A model generated the notes under the pieces. The model was not told the origin of the DNA, ran no database searches, and saw only the letters and a program-made list of their open reading frames with translations. 64,000 bases of DNA from assembly GCA_025267735.1 (NCBI GenBank), contig CM046309.1:52768319-52832318 (forward strand). The letters are read 5' to 3'. Source of the stretch: Mactra quadrangularis. Its lineage: Eukaryota > Mollusca > Bivalvia > Venerida > Mactridae. How positions within the stretch are numbered: the first letter of the stretch is position 1; the number at the start of each line of letters is the position of its first letter. Position numbers and translations under genes: made by a program. Positions 13,370 through 26,105 of this stretch are shown piece by piece.

Positions 13370-13530
13370 GATATGAAAGTGGTTGTCCAAACAGATCATT
13401 TAAAGAGCAAGCACTATATCTTAATTGCAGAATTTAGGTTGCCCAAAAGAAATTGTTGGTCGCCCAAACTAAAAAAAGGGTTGTCCTGGGCAACCAGACA
13501 CTCACTAGTTTCATAGAATGTGAATTTGAG
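13370..13530 (+). repeat. Dispersed repeat 'GGTTGCCCAAAAGAAAT', copy 1
   Basis: Shares GAAAGTGGTTGTC, AGCAAGCACTATATC, GGTTGCC.AAAAGAAAT and GTTGTCCTGGGCAAC with 63045-63190 and, more loosely, with 20893-21020. No ends or target duplication found. Confidence 0.65.
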
Positions 13531-13780
13531 AGATTTATCATAAAAATAATGTAAAATCAGGCCAGTGCTTATAAAGCAAACACTAGTTTTAACTATACAT
13601 GGGATATTGACTATATTCATCACAGAGTTCACTAGACAATTTCAAAATAAATCAGGACATAGTATAATGATGTAGACCAGACGATAGGTCAATCATTATT
13701 TAACCTTGATAACATGAGATTACTAGACTAATTGCTTTACTAATGAACTTGGACATACTTCTTGTACATGATGAGAATAA

Positions 13781-14043
13781 ACAAGTAAATCTGTGAGCTA
13801 ATGCTCACTCGTGATACCCCCGCAAAAATCTAAAAATATGCGACAAACAGGAAGTAGATGAGCAAGGAGCATGAAATCGCTTTACATCACATGGGACTAT
13901 GGGATGAAGCAATATGCAAAGTATTAGGCTGCTGCATGTTATAGTTGCTGAGAAAACTGCGACGGAAATTTTGTAACGGACGGACGGACGCACGGACAAG
14001 GGTAAAACAGTATACCCCCCTCTTCTTCGAAGCGGGGGTATAA
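13781..14043 (+). mobile_element. ~260-bp hairpin-ended element, copy 2
   Basis: Full-length copy, nearly identical to copy 1, ending GCGGGGGTATAA. Confidence 0.85.
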
Positions 14044-14059
14044 TTACCTTGCATACAGT

Positions 14060-14165
14060 CTATGCCTCTTAACCCACTAGACTAGCCTGAAACCTGGGAC
14101 AAGTTAACATTGATTCAGACTAGCAAAATAACTTATTCTATGCAGTTGGGCTGGTTAATAGTTTC
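14060..14165 (+). repeat. Dispersed repeat 'GGGCTAGTTGA', copy 1
   Basis: Contains AACCCACTAGACTAGCC, GACTAGCAAAATAACTTATT and GTTGGGCTGGTTAATAG. Related stretches: 17618-17770, 18808-18975 and 52330-52460. Low identity suggests an old family. Confidence 0.5.
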
Positions 14166-15659
14166 ACTATTATTCAACTATGCTATCACTATTCATGATT
14201 TGTCAGTTTTTGGCAAGTGCAAATTTCATATCTTTACAAATATCAGAAATTATGCAAGTCTCAATCAGTTGAATAGGCAGAAATCATTTACTTATGCACA
14301 TAAAGTAATGATGTCATCAAAATATGTGTAGACACAATCAACAAAGGCACCAGAAGCTATAAAGTCCAATCTTGCTTGATTAATGCCCATTAATGCAGAC
14401 AGGGAATTTCATGAGAGGATATAAGAATTTATGGATGACAACATTTTCTGAAAGCCACTTAGAAATCTAATAGCTTTCCATACGACAACACACTTCATAC
14501 AATAACCCATCAGTTAACTAAGTCTCTAAGATCTTTATTCCAATGATCAGGCAGATCAACCCATGAGAACAAAAACCTTGGGATGATAGACAAATCAATT
14601 GAACAACTCAAGCAGAAATCATATCTGTAAATAATTTCAAGGCGAACAGCACGAACAACATGATAGTGGATTCAAAAATTGGAAGTCAATATAATACTCG
14701 CCAAAGCTAGGGACTTGAGGTAGTTTATGAGGCACAAAATCATTGAAGCGAGAACTCACAATGTGGCTTTCCGATACATCAATCGTCTGTAAAAAAACAT
14801 TGTTTACAGGAGGCAGGAGCTTTCCAATACATCAAGTCACATCAATTGTTAAAATAATGTTTACTACATGGAAACTTACACATCATTTAAATGCTGACAA
14901 CACAGATCATTTTCATAACTCAACATTGGACAAGGGCCATAACTCCCATCAATAATGACTGCTCCCCTCAACAATACCAATCAATGATAGCTGCTCTCTA
15001 ATCATGCCAAACTACTTTCAAAATTTCTTTGATATCAAGATGACATAGTATAAAAAATTCAGCACAAAATAAGTCTAACTACTATTAAATAAATATAGAT
15101 GTAGGCTAATTTTGTGCTGATCCCTTGATATAATATTGATCCCCATAGCTTTAAGTATGCAACATTATATCATAATACCATAATTCCATTTTTGTTTGAA
15201 AGCCGAAATCAAAGAAATTTTATAACGGTTTCCCAACATCAGAAACAGAAATGACTGTTCACTACAAATGAAGCAACTCAATCTTTCCTCATCACACCTC
15301 TCATATCAGTAACTGTTGTAAGTTTAGAATTAATATAACACCATATAAAGACAGCTCCTTTAAAACAACAACACTTCTAAAATGAAAGAGTTCCAATAAT
15401 CATTATTAAGTTCCTATATCTGGTAAAATATTATTGACTTTTTTTTCAAAAAACATAAATTGGCCATTAGCTTCAAACATGTTACATCATGTACACAAAC
15501 ACCAGTCCATTAAATACTTGTAATAAAGAAAGCACAGAAAAAAGGCATTCCATATTTAGCTCAATAGATGGAAGAAAACCAATTTCCATGTACATGAGCC
15601 ACTGTTTATATTTTAACATGGCTCAGCTTTGTTTATAACAGTCAACTCAAAATGGTGAA
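14166..15659. other. No gene seen
   Basis: AT-rich; two short open frames show no conserved motif or splice context. Confidence 0.45.
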
Positions 15660-15742
15660 TTAGCATTGATGGGATTCCTTCCATTAATTTTGGGGATCCT
15701 CGGAACCCCCTGGACACTGTTAGTGTCAAACCCTGGTCAATT
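15660..15742 (+). repeat. GACACTGTTAGTGTCAAAC repeat, copy 2 (partial)
   Basis: Has GGGATTCCTTCC, GGGGATCCTCGGAACCCC and the end GACACTGTTAGTGTCAAACC, in the opposite orientation to copy 1. Confidence 0.6.
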
Positions 15743-16188
15743 ATTAGGGAGAGAGTAGAGACCCAAGATATTTGGCTAGGTTTGGCTAAGTTCTTTGTGC
15801 TGCTTTTAATCACTTTCAAAAAATCTTTATAAATTAACTACTTAAAAAAATTTGACTACAAACATTTCCCAGATCAAATCTTAAATCAAAAACAATGTAT
15901 AATAATCTAGATACAAGGTAATATAGCCACATACAAGATTTCTGAGCTTGATAGTTTTCTTACATAAAATAACAGGTTCTGAGTCTGTGCCCAAAATTCT
16001 AACCAAAACCTCAGTCAACACCTTAAATATTTCAGAGCACTAGCCCTACTTAGTAAGTTTCCACAGTAAAAGGCAAAATTATCAACTAGCTAGAATAGTA
16101 TGAAATTTCACTTATCTCAAGTTTCAGGCAGGTTTAGGCAATGACTAACTTAGAGGCTTTAGTGAAGTAGTTCAGAAAAGTGGCATGT

Positions 16189-16550
16189 AATAAGGGACTT
16201 TAGTATACTTATATACTTTTCAAATAGGTAGGTCCAATTAGTTGGATTTCTCGGATTTTACCCTTACTTTTCAATGTCAATTTGCCAAAATTAATCTTAA
16301 ATAACTTTTTTGTAAACCATTTAATTTGTTTGAAATTCAAGCTAAGTTTTTTTTAGGGTAAAGAACTATCCAAATTTAATCACTTCTTTTCATATCTTCA
16401 TTAACAAGAAATATATTAGATGAAATATTTTGTTATCCTTACATAGGAATTCAATGATAAAATCCGAGGATTCCAACTGTAGGGACCTACTTACCAATTG
16501 GATTGCTTCAGATTTTATCAGGGAAAGATAACTGCCTAAAGTCCCTAATT
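16189..16550. mobile_element. MITE with AGGGACTTTAG inverted ends
   Basis: Left AATAAGGGACTTTAG and right CTAAAGTCCCTAATT are inverted. Further in, GTAGGTCC...TTGGAT..CTCGGATTTTA is repeated inverted before the right end. No coding capacity; target duplication not certain. Confidence 0.7.
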
Positions 16551-17617
16551 GATCACCATTGGTACATCAAAGTACAGGATCTGTAGTTCCAGTATATTTC
16601 TATGAAGTTTACTGGGAATAACATTAATCAACACAGAAAATGAAAACGAACATTACACATCAAATACAGTATAATTAAAAAATAAAAGTCAATTTTCTTC
16701 ACTAATAGATAATAGAAACATCCATCTATCAGTTCACAGTGACTATAGTGTTTAGAGAGTGAAAATGATGTTCTAAAATTCTCCCATAGATTCCATCTAT
16801 AACAGGCTACACCACTCTATTTCAATTAAACAATCAACTAACAACATGGTCACATCACATTATACTAATACAAACATAGCCAGGTACATTAGAAATAAAT
16901 TAAGCTGAAATATTCCTACATTTAACGTTGTTTTGCCATACTGTCTATTAGTGCTGCTGGGATGCGGTGAAATAAGTAATATTGCATTTTTAAGCTAAAG
17001 ACCAAATTCCTCAGATGACTGAGCTCACTCAAACATTACAGAAATAGATCCAAACATAAAAATCATTAATTAACAAACTGGTGCAATTAGGTAAACATTT
17101 CTACAAAAGCTAAATGACATTTTTGATTTATTTCAACAACAGTATGATATGAGCTCTAAGTATTGTAAATAGAAATAATCAAGATGTTTTGTTTTGTTCT
17201 TTGTCTAGTAGTCATTACCAAGAGTATTACCAGATATGTACCATTTTATTCCAGTCATCACCTCAGTGTTTTTTTCGGACAAATTCATAGCCGTTTTTGG
17301 CCTATATTCCGAATCTAAAATAATATCTTTTTTTCCCAAATTCCAATCAAAAATTCCCAATTTAACCTAAAAAAGATTTTTTTTAAAGAAAAGATAGGTG
17401 TAAGTATGTTTCAGCTAAAAATAAAATGTCCCAGTAATCTTTCTTTTTACTTAACTAAATATTTTCATGAAGAATGAAACTAAAAACCTTGTTAAATCTG
17501 CTATTGTTATTAAATTTGCTCATCAATTTATCCCAATTTAACCAAAATGCCGATAAAATTCCCAATTCTAGGGGTATGGGTCATATTCCCAAATTTGTGG
17601 GAAAAAACATTGCACTT

Positions 17618-17770
17618 TAACCAATTAGCCAGAAGCTCAGAACTAGTGAAAGCTGATTCAGGCTAGTGAAAATTACTTATTTTATATTATCAGACTAGTT
17701 GATATTTTTTCCTTTACGAATAATATAATTAATTGGGCTAGTGCTTGGAAACTTTCAGGCAATGGCTGTA
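17618..17770 (+). repeat. 'GGGCTAGTTGA' repeat, copy 2
   Basis: GATTCAGGCTAGTGAAAATT, ACTTATTTTATATTATCAGA and GGGCTAGTGCTTGGAAACTT match the family at 14060 and 18808. Confidence 0.55.
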
Positions 17771-17825
17771 ATAGAGTTGATAAAGGTGACCCAGAATCAT
17801 GAGCAGCATAGATACAACTGTGTAA

Positions 17826-17990
17826 TAAGACTACTTCCATCTTTGGTTGCACCATAGCAACATATTGTACAGGTCATATCAAGGCACCTACTGACTGTTC
17901 CTGGTAAAGCTAAAATCTCTAGATTTAGCAGTTTACCAGTTAATATAGATGCTGTAAGTGGCTGACAACTGCCCTACATCATTTAAAATA
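17826..17990 (-). repeat. SINE tail, family of 26106/47795
   Basis: On the - strand the order CTACTTACAG..GTTTACAGCTAAATC-like block and GGGCAGTTGTCAG recurs as in 44135-44290 and 47905-48040. The head is not recognised. Confidence 0.4.
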
Positions 17991-18807
17991 ATTTGATTTA
18001 AGAACTGAACACTGTAAAAACATCATGAGATGTGTTAAATTCGGGCAGTGATTTGAACTTCATGCCAGTAATTGAAAAATACTGCAACTTTGTGACAGAG
18101 TCAAGATATCAATTTTTCCAATAGGAAAAGCCCTCAGATATCATGGGAAAAAAATAATATTACATTATTCATCTCACATTTGATGTAGTCTTTACTCAAC
18201 AATAATACAGACATGCCCATGAAAAATGCATAAATTTCAAGGAAACTGCCAGACAACATGACTAATAGCAAATAGCAAATTAGGAACTCACTTAAATATC
18301 TCCGAAATTCATTACCAACCAGCAAATTAAACTGCACCTCCTAAGCAAACAAAACATTAACAGAAACGAATAATTACCACAGCTAAACAACTAACCATTT
18401 ACACAGTACTCAATTACCTGCTAAAGCAGAAAAATTATCAGAAAAAAACTAAACTAACAAATACAGAGAATTGTGTAGCTATGTACAATTTCCATGGAAA
18501 CAGGAATTTAGATATAATGAAATTTCAGTATAAGGCTGCAGAAAGCTTAAGGCAAGCATAACTCTTTAACCACAAAATAATTATGCATCTAAACTCTTTG
18601 CAAGTAAACATTGGTTTAGCATGTTTTTACATTGAAGAAAACTTGACTGTATATAAGACCTCAATCAGAGACTCCATTGAGAGTACAATTTGTACAATAA
18701 CAAATTGAAACACAAGATATAAAAAGCATACATTATAAAGAAATGAATCTGGATAGTTTGATATTAGAATGAAATATTTAACCTTCAAACTCAATAAAAC
18801 ATACAGT

Positions 18808-18975
18808 CTAAGCCTTAATCCACTAGACCAAAGCCCAGGGCAAGTGAAAACTGATTATGGCTAATGATAATTACTTATTTTACATAGTCAAGCTAGTTGA
18901 TAAGTTTGCCTTTTACTACAAAACCTGATAAATTTGGCTAATGCTCGAGAAAATTTAAGCCAATGACTGAACATA
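18808..18975 (+). repeat. 'GGGCTAGTTGA' repeat, copy 3
   Basis: AATCCACTAGACCAAAGCCC, AATTACTTATTTTACATAGT and GCTAATGCTCGAGAAAATTT match the earlier copies. Confidence 0.55.
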
Positions 18976-19095
18976 TGTCAGAGATGCTAAAAAATGACTT
19001 CAAATCCAAGTTTGGAATATTAACTTCCTATTTGATAGGGCAAGGGGTTCATTTTTAGCTTATTACCTACCCCAACAATCCTCATATTGTCACAA

Positions 19096-20170
19096 TTATA
19101 TATCTTGTTCAATGTATGTTGAAAATAAATATATGAGATATGAGAGGTGACATGGTGTCAGGATTGGTAGCAGCTCTCTGAATTTTTTCCAGGCAGCCTT
19201 GACTCTGGTTATGGCAGCCAGGTCACAACCTCCTGCCGCAGAGAGCATATCTCCAAGGTAACAGAAAGATGCTACCACCTCTAGTTTGTCCTGTCCACCC
19301 ATGCAGTGTGCACACTTGCAGCTTACATCCTCTTTGATGTGTTTCAATCCACTGCATTTCTTGTGGACCCAGTTTCTGCAGCTACAGCAGAGGATGCTGT
19401 TGCTGCCAACTCCAGTGCGGCACACTGAACTTTCCTGAGCTCTCCAGGATGTCCAGCCCAGTCCCACAGATCATCACCTTTGTCTTCTTAGCATTGACAC
19501 TGGGACCTTTCTTTTCCTTTTCACCCTTCCTAGTCAGAAGCCTTGTAATGCACTCCTCAAGAGATTCTGTGATGATGACAAGGTCATCAGCATAGAGATC
19601 TTCCCAAGGGACGCCAGCACGGAACTAACGTGAGAGGGCTTCCAGCACTATAATAAAGAGTAGTGGGCCGAGTACCGAGCCCTGGTGGACACCAATATTT
19701 ACCTGGAACTTGTCACTGCATCCTTCTCCCATGCAGATGCAGCTCCGTGCATTGGCATACATGCCTTGGATCAGTCGCACAATCCACTCCTCCACACCAA
19801 GTTTCCCGAGTGCCCACCAAATGACCTTCCTGAGGACTCCGTCAAAGGCCTTCTCTAGGTCAACGAAGGCCATGTACAGCTTTTTGTTGACCACAAGGTA
19901 CTTCTCTTGCAACAAAAATTGCATCAGTTGTGCCTTTACCTGAGACAAACCTGAACTGTGAGTCGTCAATTTTCACAACTTGTCTGATGAGGCGTTCTAC
20001 AATCCTCTCCAGGACTTTCATGGTCTGTTCAGTGGAAGCAGTTTCTGTCAAAAGCATCACCTTTACACTTGTAAAGACAGACAATGAAACTACGCTCCCA
20101 GTCCGTGACTTTTCCATCTCTGATGACAGACACTGCAAGATCACAGAATATTGTAGCTCCATCATCACCT
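19096..20170 (-). pseudogene. Broken LINE (non-LTR retrotransposon) reverse transcriptase
   Basis: Three overlapping - strand frames (20168-19860, 19969-19625, 19467-19096) hold in order an RT finger segment with GTTDAIFVAR, the palm FVDLEKAFDGV, IGVHQGSVLGPLLFI and a catalytic YADD (between frames, after a stop). A Cys/His-rich block C.TGVGSNSILCCSC..WVHKKC and FCYLGDMLSAAGG follow. This order is typical of a widespread animal LINE type with a zinc-finger-like insertion after the RT. At least one stop and two frameshifts make it inactive. No endonuclease part is seen, so it is 5'-truncated. LINE clade not assigned. Confidence 0.85.
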
Positions 20171-20188
20171 GCTGTTTTTACCAGAGAT

Positions 20189-20413
20189 CCCAAAGGAATC
20201 CCTAGTCAGGTACACAGGGATTCCTCCTTAACATTAAGGGTTCTTCCAATAAAAGACAGAAATTCTGATTACAGATTTGCAATTACGAATTGTAACAAAA
20301 ATTCATGGTTATTTTCAGGATTTTACTGGAATCCCTAGCAGAGACTCGCTGTCATTCCTCCCAAGTTTTTGGAATCCTCAGAATCATGGGACACTGTTAA
20401 TACTGAACCCTAA
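20189..20413 (+). repeat. GACACTGTTA repeat, copy 3
   Basis: Runs from GAGATCCCAAAGGAATCCC to GGGACACTGTTAATACTGAAC with GGATTCC-type repeats between; abuts the upstream end of the LINE remnant. Confidence 0.6.
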
Positions 20414-20892
20414 AGTTTCAATATCTAAGAGGAAAATTAATGTGAGTCTAATGGATTAAAGATATTATAATGTAATATGGACATTGTTAAAGGAAAATAT
20501 TATGTCTAATATGACAAACAGGTTCATTAAACTAGACTATTGATGATCTTATGATGTCAAAACTATTTTTAGATAAAATGCCAAGAGACAAATTACATAC
20601 AAGAACTCAATATTGACAATGCAATCAAAATATAAAGTAACCAATATAGAGGAACTGATCTGCTGTAAAATGCATCAGATCAGCAATATTATTCCAACTT
20701 CCGATCAGATGCACTAAGTAGTATTATGAATAGAATGAAAATATCATTTTCTGCATCAGTTCTAATGAATACAAAACTTAAAATGCAAGATTAACAACAT
20801 AAACTGCATAATATAACTGCTTGAACATTCATTGTTCTATAAATCAAATCAATAAATATGGTAAACTAATACAACATACTCATCTACAGGTC

Positions 20893-21020
20893 ATTTTAGT
20901 AGCAAGCACAATATAATTTGATAGTATATTTTTGGTTGCCAAAAAGAAATTTTTGGTTGACCAAGCTATTTAAGTGGTCGTTCTGGGCTACAGGACACCC
21001 ACTAATTTTGTAGACTGACA
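20893..21020 (+). repeat. 'GGTTGCC' repeat, copy 2
   Basis: GGTTGCCAAAAAGAAATTTT and TTCTGGGCTACAGGACACCC resemble 13370-13530, more diverged. Confidence 0.45.
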
Positions 21021-21299
21021 GTGTATTAAATAACAACAAAAAAATCTCATAGAAGTAGGTATGTTTTCAATGGAAGTATGAGGGTCAAGTTTTTTTACTA
21101 ATTACGGAGGGAGAATCTAAGTAACATATACACAGAAGTTGACATGCTCTGGTAGACTTGACTATTTATAATCAGTTTAACTCTCAGTTGCCACTTCCAA
21201 TCAGTGTTTAAGCAATAAGCAACATAAAAACCATGAGATGTATTATAAAGTATGTATACAATATTTAAAGTAACAACAAGAAATAAACCATAGAACATC

Positions 21300-22200
21300 T
21301 TTCATTAATAAGGTTTGGAATGACTAGTACCGCTCACTAAGTTAGTAATAAACACATAAATCTTTGCATGTTTAAAGACAAAGCAATATATATTTCCAAT
21401 ACAACTGTCAATTTTTAGTTCTAAATCTAGAAAGAAAGATGAAATTCATTCATATACCAAAACACCTGTAAGGATGCTGTCACTCTTAAATAAAACATGA
21501 TAACATGTTGTGTGAGTAGAGCTCATGAATGTTAAAACTATACATTATTAATGGCAATTAATATTAAATCAAAGTATTGTTTAATTATTCTGATAGATCA
21601 GAGTGATAAATGACACACAAGGTTAGGTACTTTCTTCACCAATTGGTCCAAATCAGGCTTCATTGATTGGGCAAGAAAAAAAAGGGAAAAAATGCATGTC
21701 ATGTTATTGACATACTTGACAACTGGCCAGTAAGTCGATAGATACCTATATAACAATGTAATGCTGAGCAACTGGTGATGTAAGTCAGATGAGAGGTAAC
21801 CTAGATATCAGAAAAAAGATAACCACCTGTGACTATGTACATGTCATGTGTGAATCAATGAATGAACGCTGAACACGATATCAACTTTACAATGCAGAAT
21901 TTTCTCACTTATTCAATGAGTATACGCTCTAAATACAAGACAAAGGCATTTACTTTATAACATATGAGATGTCATCTTAATTATGATAACCAAATGGCAA
22001 ATAGGCGAAATTCGTTCGTTTGGACTATCCGACTTTTACTACACTCAGGAGTTGCGTCCCTTGAATCGAAAATGAAAGTCGGTCAGTGCAGAAGGCCCAT
22101 GTGAAGTGGTTCGGTTTTATTGACTAAATGACAATTCATGCGCGGACTGAAGAATTAAAATAACACGAAAATAAGTTTATTAAAGTTCTCAGACATAGTT
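21300..22200. other. No gene seen
   Basis: AT-rich, no exon supported. If the candidate start at 22.2 kb is real, this is the 5' part of its first intron. Confidence 0.45.
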
Positions 22201-22216
22201 TGGGTGCAGAAATTAC

Positions 22217-22400
22217 CTGGTTCCACGATAAAAACACAAACGAACAAGACGTCACAAACACACAACAAAATGGCGAAATCTGCGTTTCCCAGAATGCCTT
22301 ACGATTTTGTAAACAATCGAAAGTAGCACGTGGTTGAGTGAAATGATACGGCCTACTGCACGAGAACCTGATTGGTCCTGCACGGGCTGCAATTAATGTG
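22217..22400 (-). promoter_or_regulatory. Candidate promoter and untranslated first exon of an unseen - strand gene
   Basis: A locally GC-richer block contains a CRE-like GACGTCAC (22248-22255), a YY1-like AAAATGGCG (22267-22275) and TTTCCCAGAATGCC (22285-22298), which matches the ZNF143/SBS core TTCCCAGAATGC. On the - strand a good donor, CCAG|GTAATT, ends the block at 22217. No coding exon is seen to the left, so the first intron would have to run out of the window. The ATGGCG at 22270 on the + strand opens only a short frame (MAKSAFPRMPYDFVNNRK), which is less likely to be used. Confidence 0.35.
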
Positions 22401-23074
22401 TGAACATTTGTTTTTTTAACGACTGATTAATTAATGTGTTTAATTATATGATGATTAAATGAATTAGAAATCAACGAGATTTCACCTTTTTAAAAATGCT
22501 AATTTATTAGACTTTTATACTTCATTTTACGAAGACACAGATCTATATCAGAGGCATAGTCTATCTATATTGTGGTTTAAATCTTGTCAATAATTTGTCT
22601 ATAGAACACATGTTTTTTGTAAATTAATGCACGGAAATCGCAAGTAATTCTTTAACGATATCTGTTACGTTCTCCTAATATTTACTGTCTTGTCAGATTG
22701 TCTCCCTTGGTTGAAATGTAATCACTGAAGACTTGTCTCCCTTGTTGAAGTAAAACTGTCTTGTAAGATGATTATTAAAATGGCAAAAATATATTTTAAA
22801 AAACTAAATAAAGTATACTAAAAACAAATTCCAGAACAAAAATGTTTTGTGCAGGATGGTTTTGATACAATTCATATTTAGTCTTTTGTAATCCTACTAT
22901 CAGAGGACTTTTACTCCAATCATCCAATCATATACATTGTATTACTTGAAAAATTTATACTTCCAATTATCAATTTTATTGAAATATCTTTATAAATTGA
23001 AAATATCAAAATCTTTAAAATAAAAAAAACACTTCAATACACATTGTTTACTTCAACTTTACTACACAAACATC

Positions 23075-23693
23075 TTAACCCTTTACTGGTTGCAACATGT
23101 GCGAAAAGTAGCCATTTTTCACAATTACGCGCTAGGGCTATTTCAAGATGCTCTAATTCATTACTAATTATCATACAGATATGCAACTTGGCCAAGTTAT
23201 TTCCTGGGTGAATGTCTTTCAGAAAAACCAAGTTGAGCCTGATCCCAGTTACCATGGCAATGCTGGGGCGGAGCAAAAATGGCAAAAATTACAATTTTCG
23301 CTCTTTTTCCACCCCACATTTGCATTTCAAACTGTAATATTTTCCAAAATTGAGGTCTGAAGTGCCAGGTCTTTTCAGAGACTGAAAACATCAGCATTTT
23401 CTTATCAGCATTTGGTGCCATTTCTCTGCACTCAATGACTCTGATTAATTTTCTGGTGATGAGGAGTGCTGCGCCCCCTTCAAACCCCAGCAACAAAGGG
23501 GGGCACATCCCCCCTTCGGAACCCCCCTCTTTTAATGGGGGAGGCGGGTGAAAAAAGCTCATTTTTTGTGGACAACTATCCTGGAGTGAAATTCATTAAA
23601 TCTAGTTAAAAAGCACCATTTACAAGGCTGTGGCGGCCATTTTGAAGGGGGTCTAAACACATCAAAACGCGTCATTGAGCGGTAAAGGGTTAA
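23075..23693. mobile_element. TTAA-flanked element with CCCTTTAC ends
   Basis: Left TTAACCCTTTACTGG and right GCGGTAAAGGGTTAA are inverted with TTAA on both sides. The interior is GC-richer than the flanks (run of GGGGG/CCCCC around 23470-23550). Its - strand frames lack recognisable domains, so piggyBac-type non-autonomous is inferred. Confidence 0.75.
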
Positions 23694-24111
23694 ATGTTTA
23701 CAGCATACCTGTATTTCATGTCATTTTATATTCAATATAGAAAACAAGGACCCTGTATGTAGGGTCCATGTATAAAATTACCTTTTAATATAGTATAAAA
23801 GTCTTCATCAACTATTCTTGAACCATTGTTTCCACCAGTCAACCATACCATTAAATATCTGCCATACTTGAACCATAGAGAATGTACTTCAGCCATATCA
23901 TACAGCACATCATTCTATATTGATCTGAGTTTGTTCCAAATGTTACAATCTAATTGTTGGTAAATAATTGACAATTACAATAAGCCATCATAAGCCACAA
24001 GAAAACAATATGAAGACAACATATCACTACAATAAAAGAGACATGTTCCAGAGGATTTTACTGACACTGTACTTAACTGCTCACATTATGGGGAGAAGGA
24101 TATATATATAT

Positions 24112-24262
24112 AAGTGGCCAGAAAGCTCTGTCAGGAGAGCACCCCCCTTGTACATAAGGGGTCCCAGGTTCGAGCCCCAACCAGGCTGCGTATTGTTTTC
24201 ATTGTGACATTACGCTGTTGTTGAAATCTTTGTATTAGATTATGTGCTGCAGACACTCACCT
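24112..24262 (+). repeat. tRNA-derived SINE
   Basis: AAGCTCTGTCAGGAGAGC (D arm/A box), CCCCTTGTACATAAGGGG (anticodon-like stem) and GGTTCGAGCC (perfect B box) form a tRNA-like head. The acceptor and T stems pair badly. A body with TTGTGACATTACGCTGTTGT follows, as in SINEs. Confidence 0.65.
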
Positions 24263-24282
24263 GATCAATTTTCTTGGACAGC

Positions 24283-24405
24283 CTTCTAACTAGCTCAGTC
24301 AGTAACACATAAGTCTGATAATGGAGGGATGGTAGGTTCAATTCTCTGGTGGGGCTTTAACGTATTTAACTCTGCGAGACTATAATAATAATAATAATAA
24401 TAATA
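24283..24405 (+). repeat. Second tRNA-derived SINE with ATA tail
   Basis: TAGCTCAGTCAGTAACAC (A box) and GGTAGGTTCAATTCTC (B box) are tRNA-like. A short body ends in a TAA/ATA trinucleotide run at 24381-24405, a common SINE tail. Confidence 0.6.
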
Positions 24406-25490
24406 TACTTTATTTATAGAGACAACACTCAATGCCCAATCTTCCCTGTGAGCCTCTTGACAACAGTACATTGTATTTACATAATATATACAACAAGCAA
24501 AGATATTTAACAACAACATATGACAAATACATATTTACAACAATATACAATAAAAGTTATAGATTAATGTTAAAGTCATCCATAAGGCCACAACAAATTG
24601 ACCACCTGTTCTATGGATTTTGTCTAAAAAATTGGAGAACTTTTTGTATTTTGAGAAGCGAACGAAAAGCATAAAATAAATTTGTACTGTTTTCATGAAT
24701 ATTCATTTACTTAAGTAATACACAATGCTTATCATCTGCAAAAAAACGTAGACGTTAAAAGATATCAAATACTAGTCTTTAGCATCTATTTCCTATGTCT
24801 ATTACCATGGGTAATAATTATGTATATGAATACATGTACTAAGGATAAACAGCCCAGCATCAATCATTATCTCCCATCACTCATTTGTTCATAGTACAGC
24901 TCAGCATGCATGGAATCTAGATCCATTCCTACTTATATCATATATATATCCCTATTGCTCAGAGAAAAATGTACATAATACATCTATGTTCAGTTAGCCC
25001 CAATGAATAAATAGCCTCACATAAACTGACTACATTTTGTACATACAAAAATCAAGACTGATTCAAAGTATTCATAACTTAACCATATAAAGGCATAGAC
25101 CTAACATATCTTCTGAGTACTTTGTCAAAATGACTTTCTAGGTCCAAACTAGAACAGGTTTAGTTAGTCATGTACGTTATAGTATACATATATGTTTAAA
25201 TATATGTAATTATATTTCAACACAGGATTAACTCTCACCATTATCAAACAGACCTGTGTGATTTTGAATAGACTCATTTATGTGTTGTTACAGGAATATC
25301 AAACAGCCTTAAGTAAAACACAAGCATTCAATAGTTTATATTCTTAACTCAAACTTTTTTCTGGCTAAATATTGTTTGTTTGTACCTGATGCATCTAAAC
25401 AGAATGAAGTTATTTTACATATTATTGTTGAAAAGCAAAAAAACACAGATTAAATCCATGTTTCATGTACACACATTTGTACCACACAGG
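24406..25490. other. No gene seen
   Basis: AT-rich sequence; no exon or bounded repeat recognised. Confidence 0.45.
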
Positions 25491-25492
25491 TA

Positions 25493-25995
25493 TAGTGCGG
25501 ACACATTGACCCCGACCTGAACTTTATGCAAGAATATTCATTGCATTGAATACGAATGTAGTATTAATGCTCGATAACAACCGGATTTTATCGACAAGGC
25601 TCGAATTTAATTTTAACACAGGGATTAATTTTAAAGTACATTTAAAGCGTACAACGAGTGTCTATTGCACATAGGCCGGACTAGAGGATTGTACGATGAG
25701 GCTAGCTACCAATTCAAATGGTGTGGGTTTTAGCCCCACAACCGCCATCCCCCTATCCATTTTATTATGAATTGTAATCAAAAGGTAAGAACACGAGCAT
25801 CCCGTTTGAATTCATTGTAATCGTGAGTTGTTATACGTGCGGGCTGTGTATACTTTATTCATGTCTAGTTTTATCTTAAATACGTAACAAGGAGAAGTAT
25901 AGAGTAGGCGAGGTATTAATTTTCGCCGGGATATGTGTAGATGATAATTAGACTCAAATGTGAAAGGTAAGGTCGGGGTCAACTTGTACGCACTA
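25493..25995. mobile_element. TA-flanked element with TAGTGCG ends
   Basis: Left TAGTGCGGACACATTGACCC and right (inverted) TAGTGCGTACAAGTTGACCC continue complementary through CGACCT, about 32 bp, with TA at 25491 and 25996. Interior carries an irregular tRNA-like block (25680-25760). No transposase. Confidence 0.85.
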
Positions 25996-26105
25996 TACAT
26001 CTGGTACAAACAAAGTTTTTCAGCTGGAAAAAACCCATATACATGTACTTTAATTCTGAATCAAATCTACTTAGTGGATCTGTTATTTTGAACTCTTAAT
26101 GATCA

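Noticed and set aside
19710..20338. + strand open frames over the LINE remnant
   Set aside because: They are antisense shadows of the reverse transcriptase reading frames.
23197..23562. 121-codon - strand frame as transposase
   Set aside because: Lies inside the TTAA-flanked element but has no DDE-type or piggyBac motif; the Gly/Pro-rich part comes from a G/C run.
24112..24190. Functional tRNA gene
   Set aside because: Both promoter boxes and the D and anticodon-like stems are visible, but acceptor and T stems do not pair and a SINE body follows directly.
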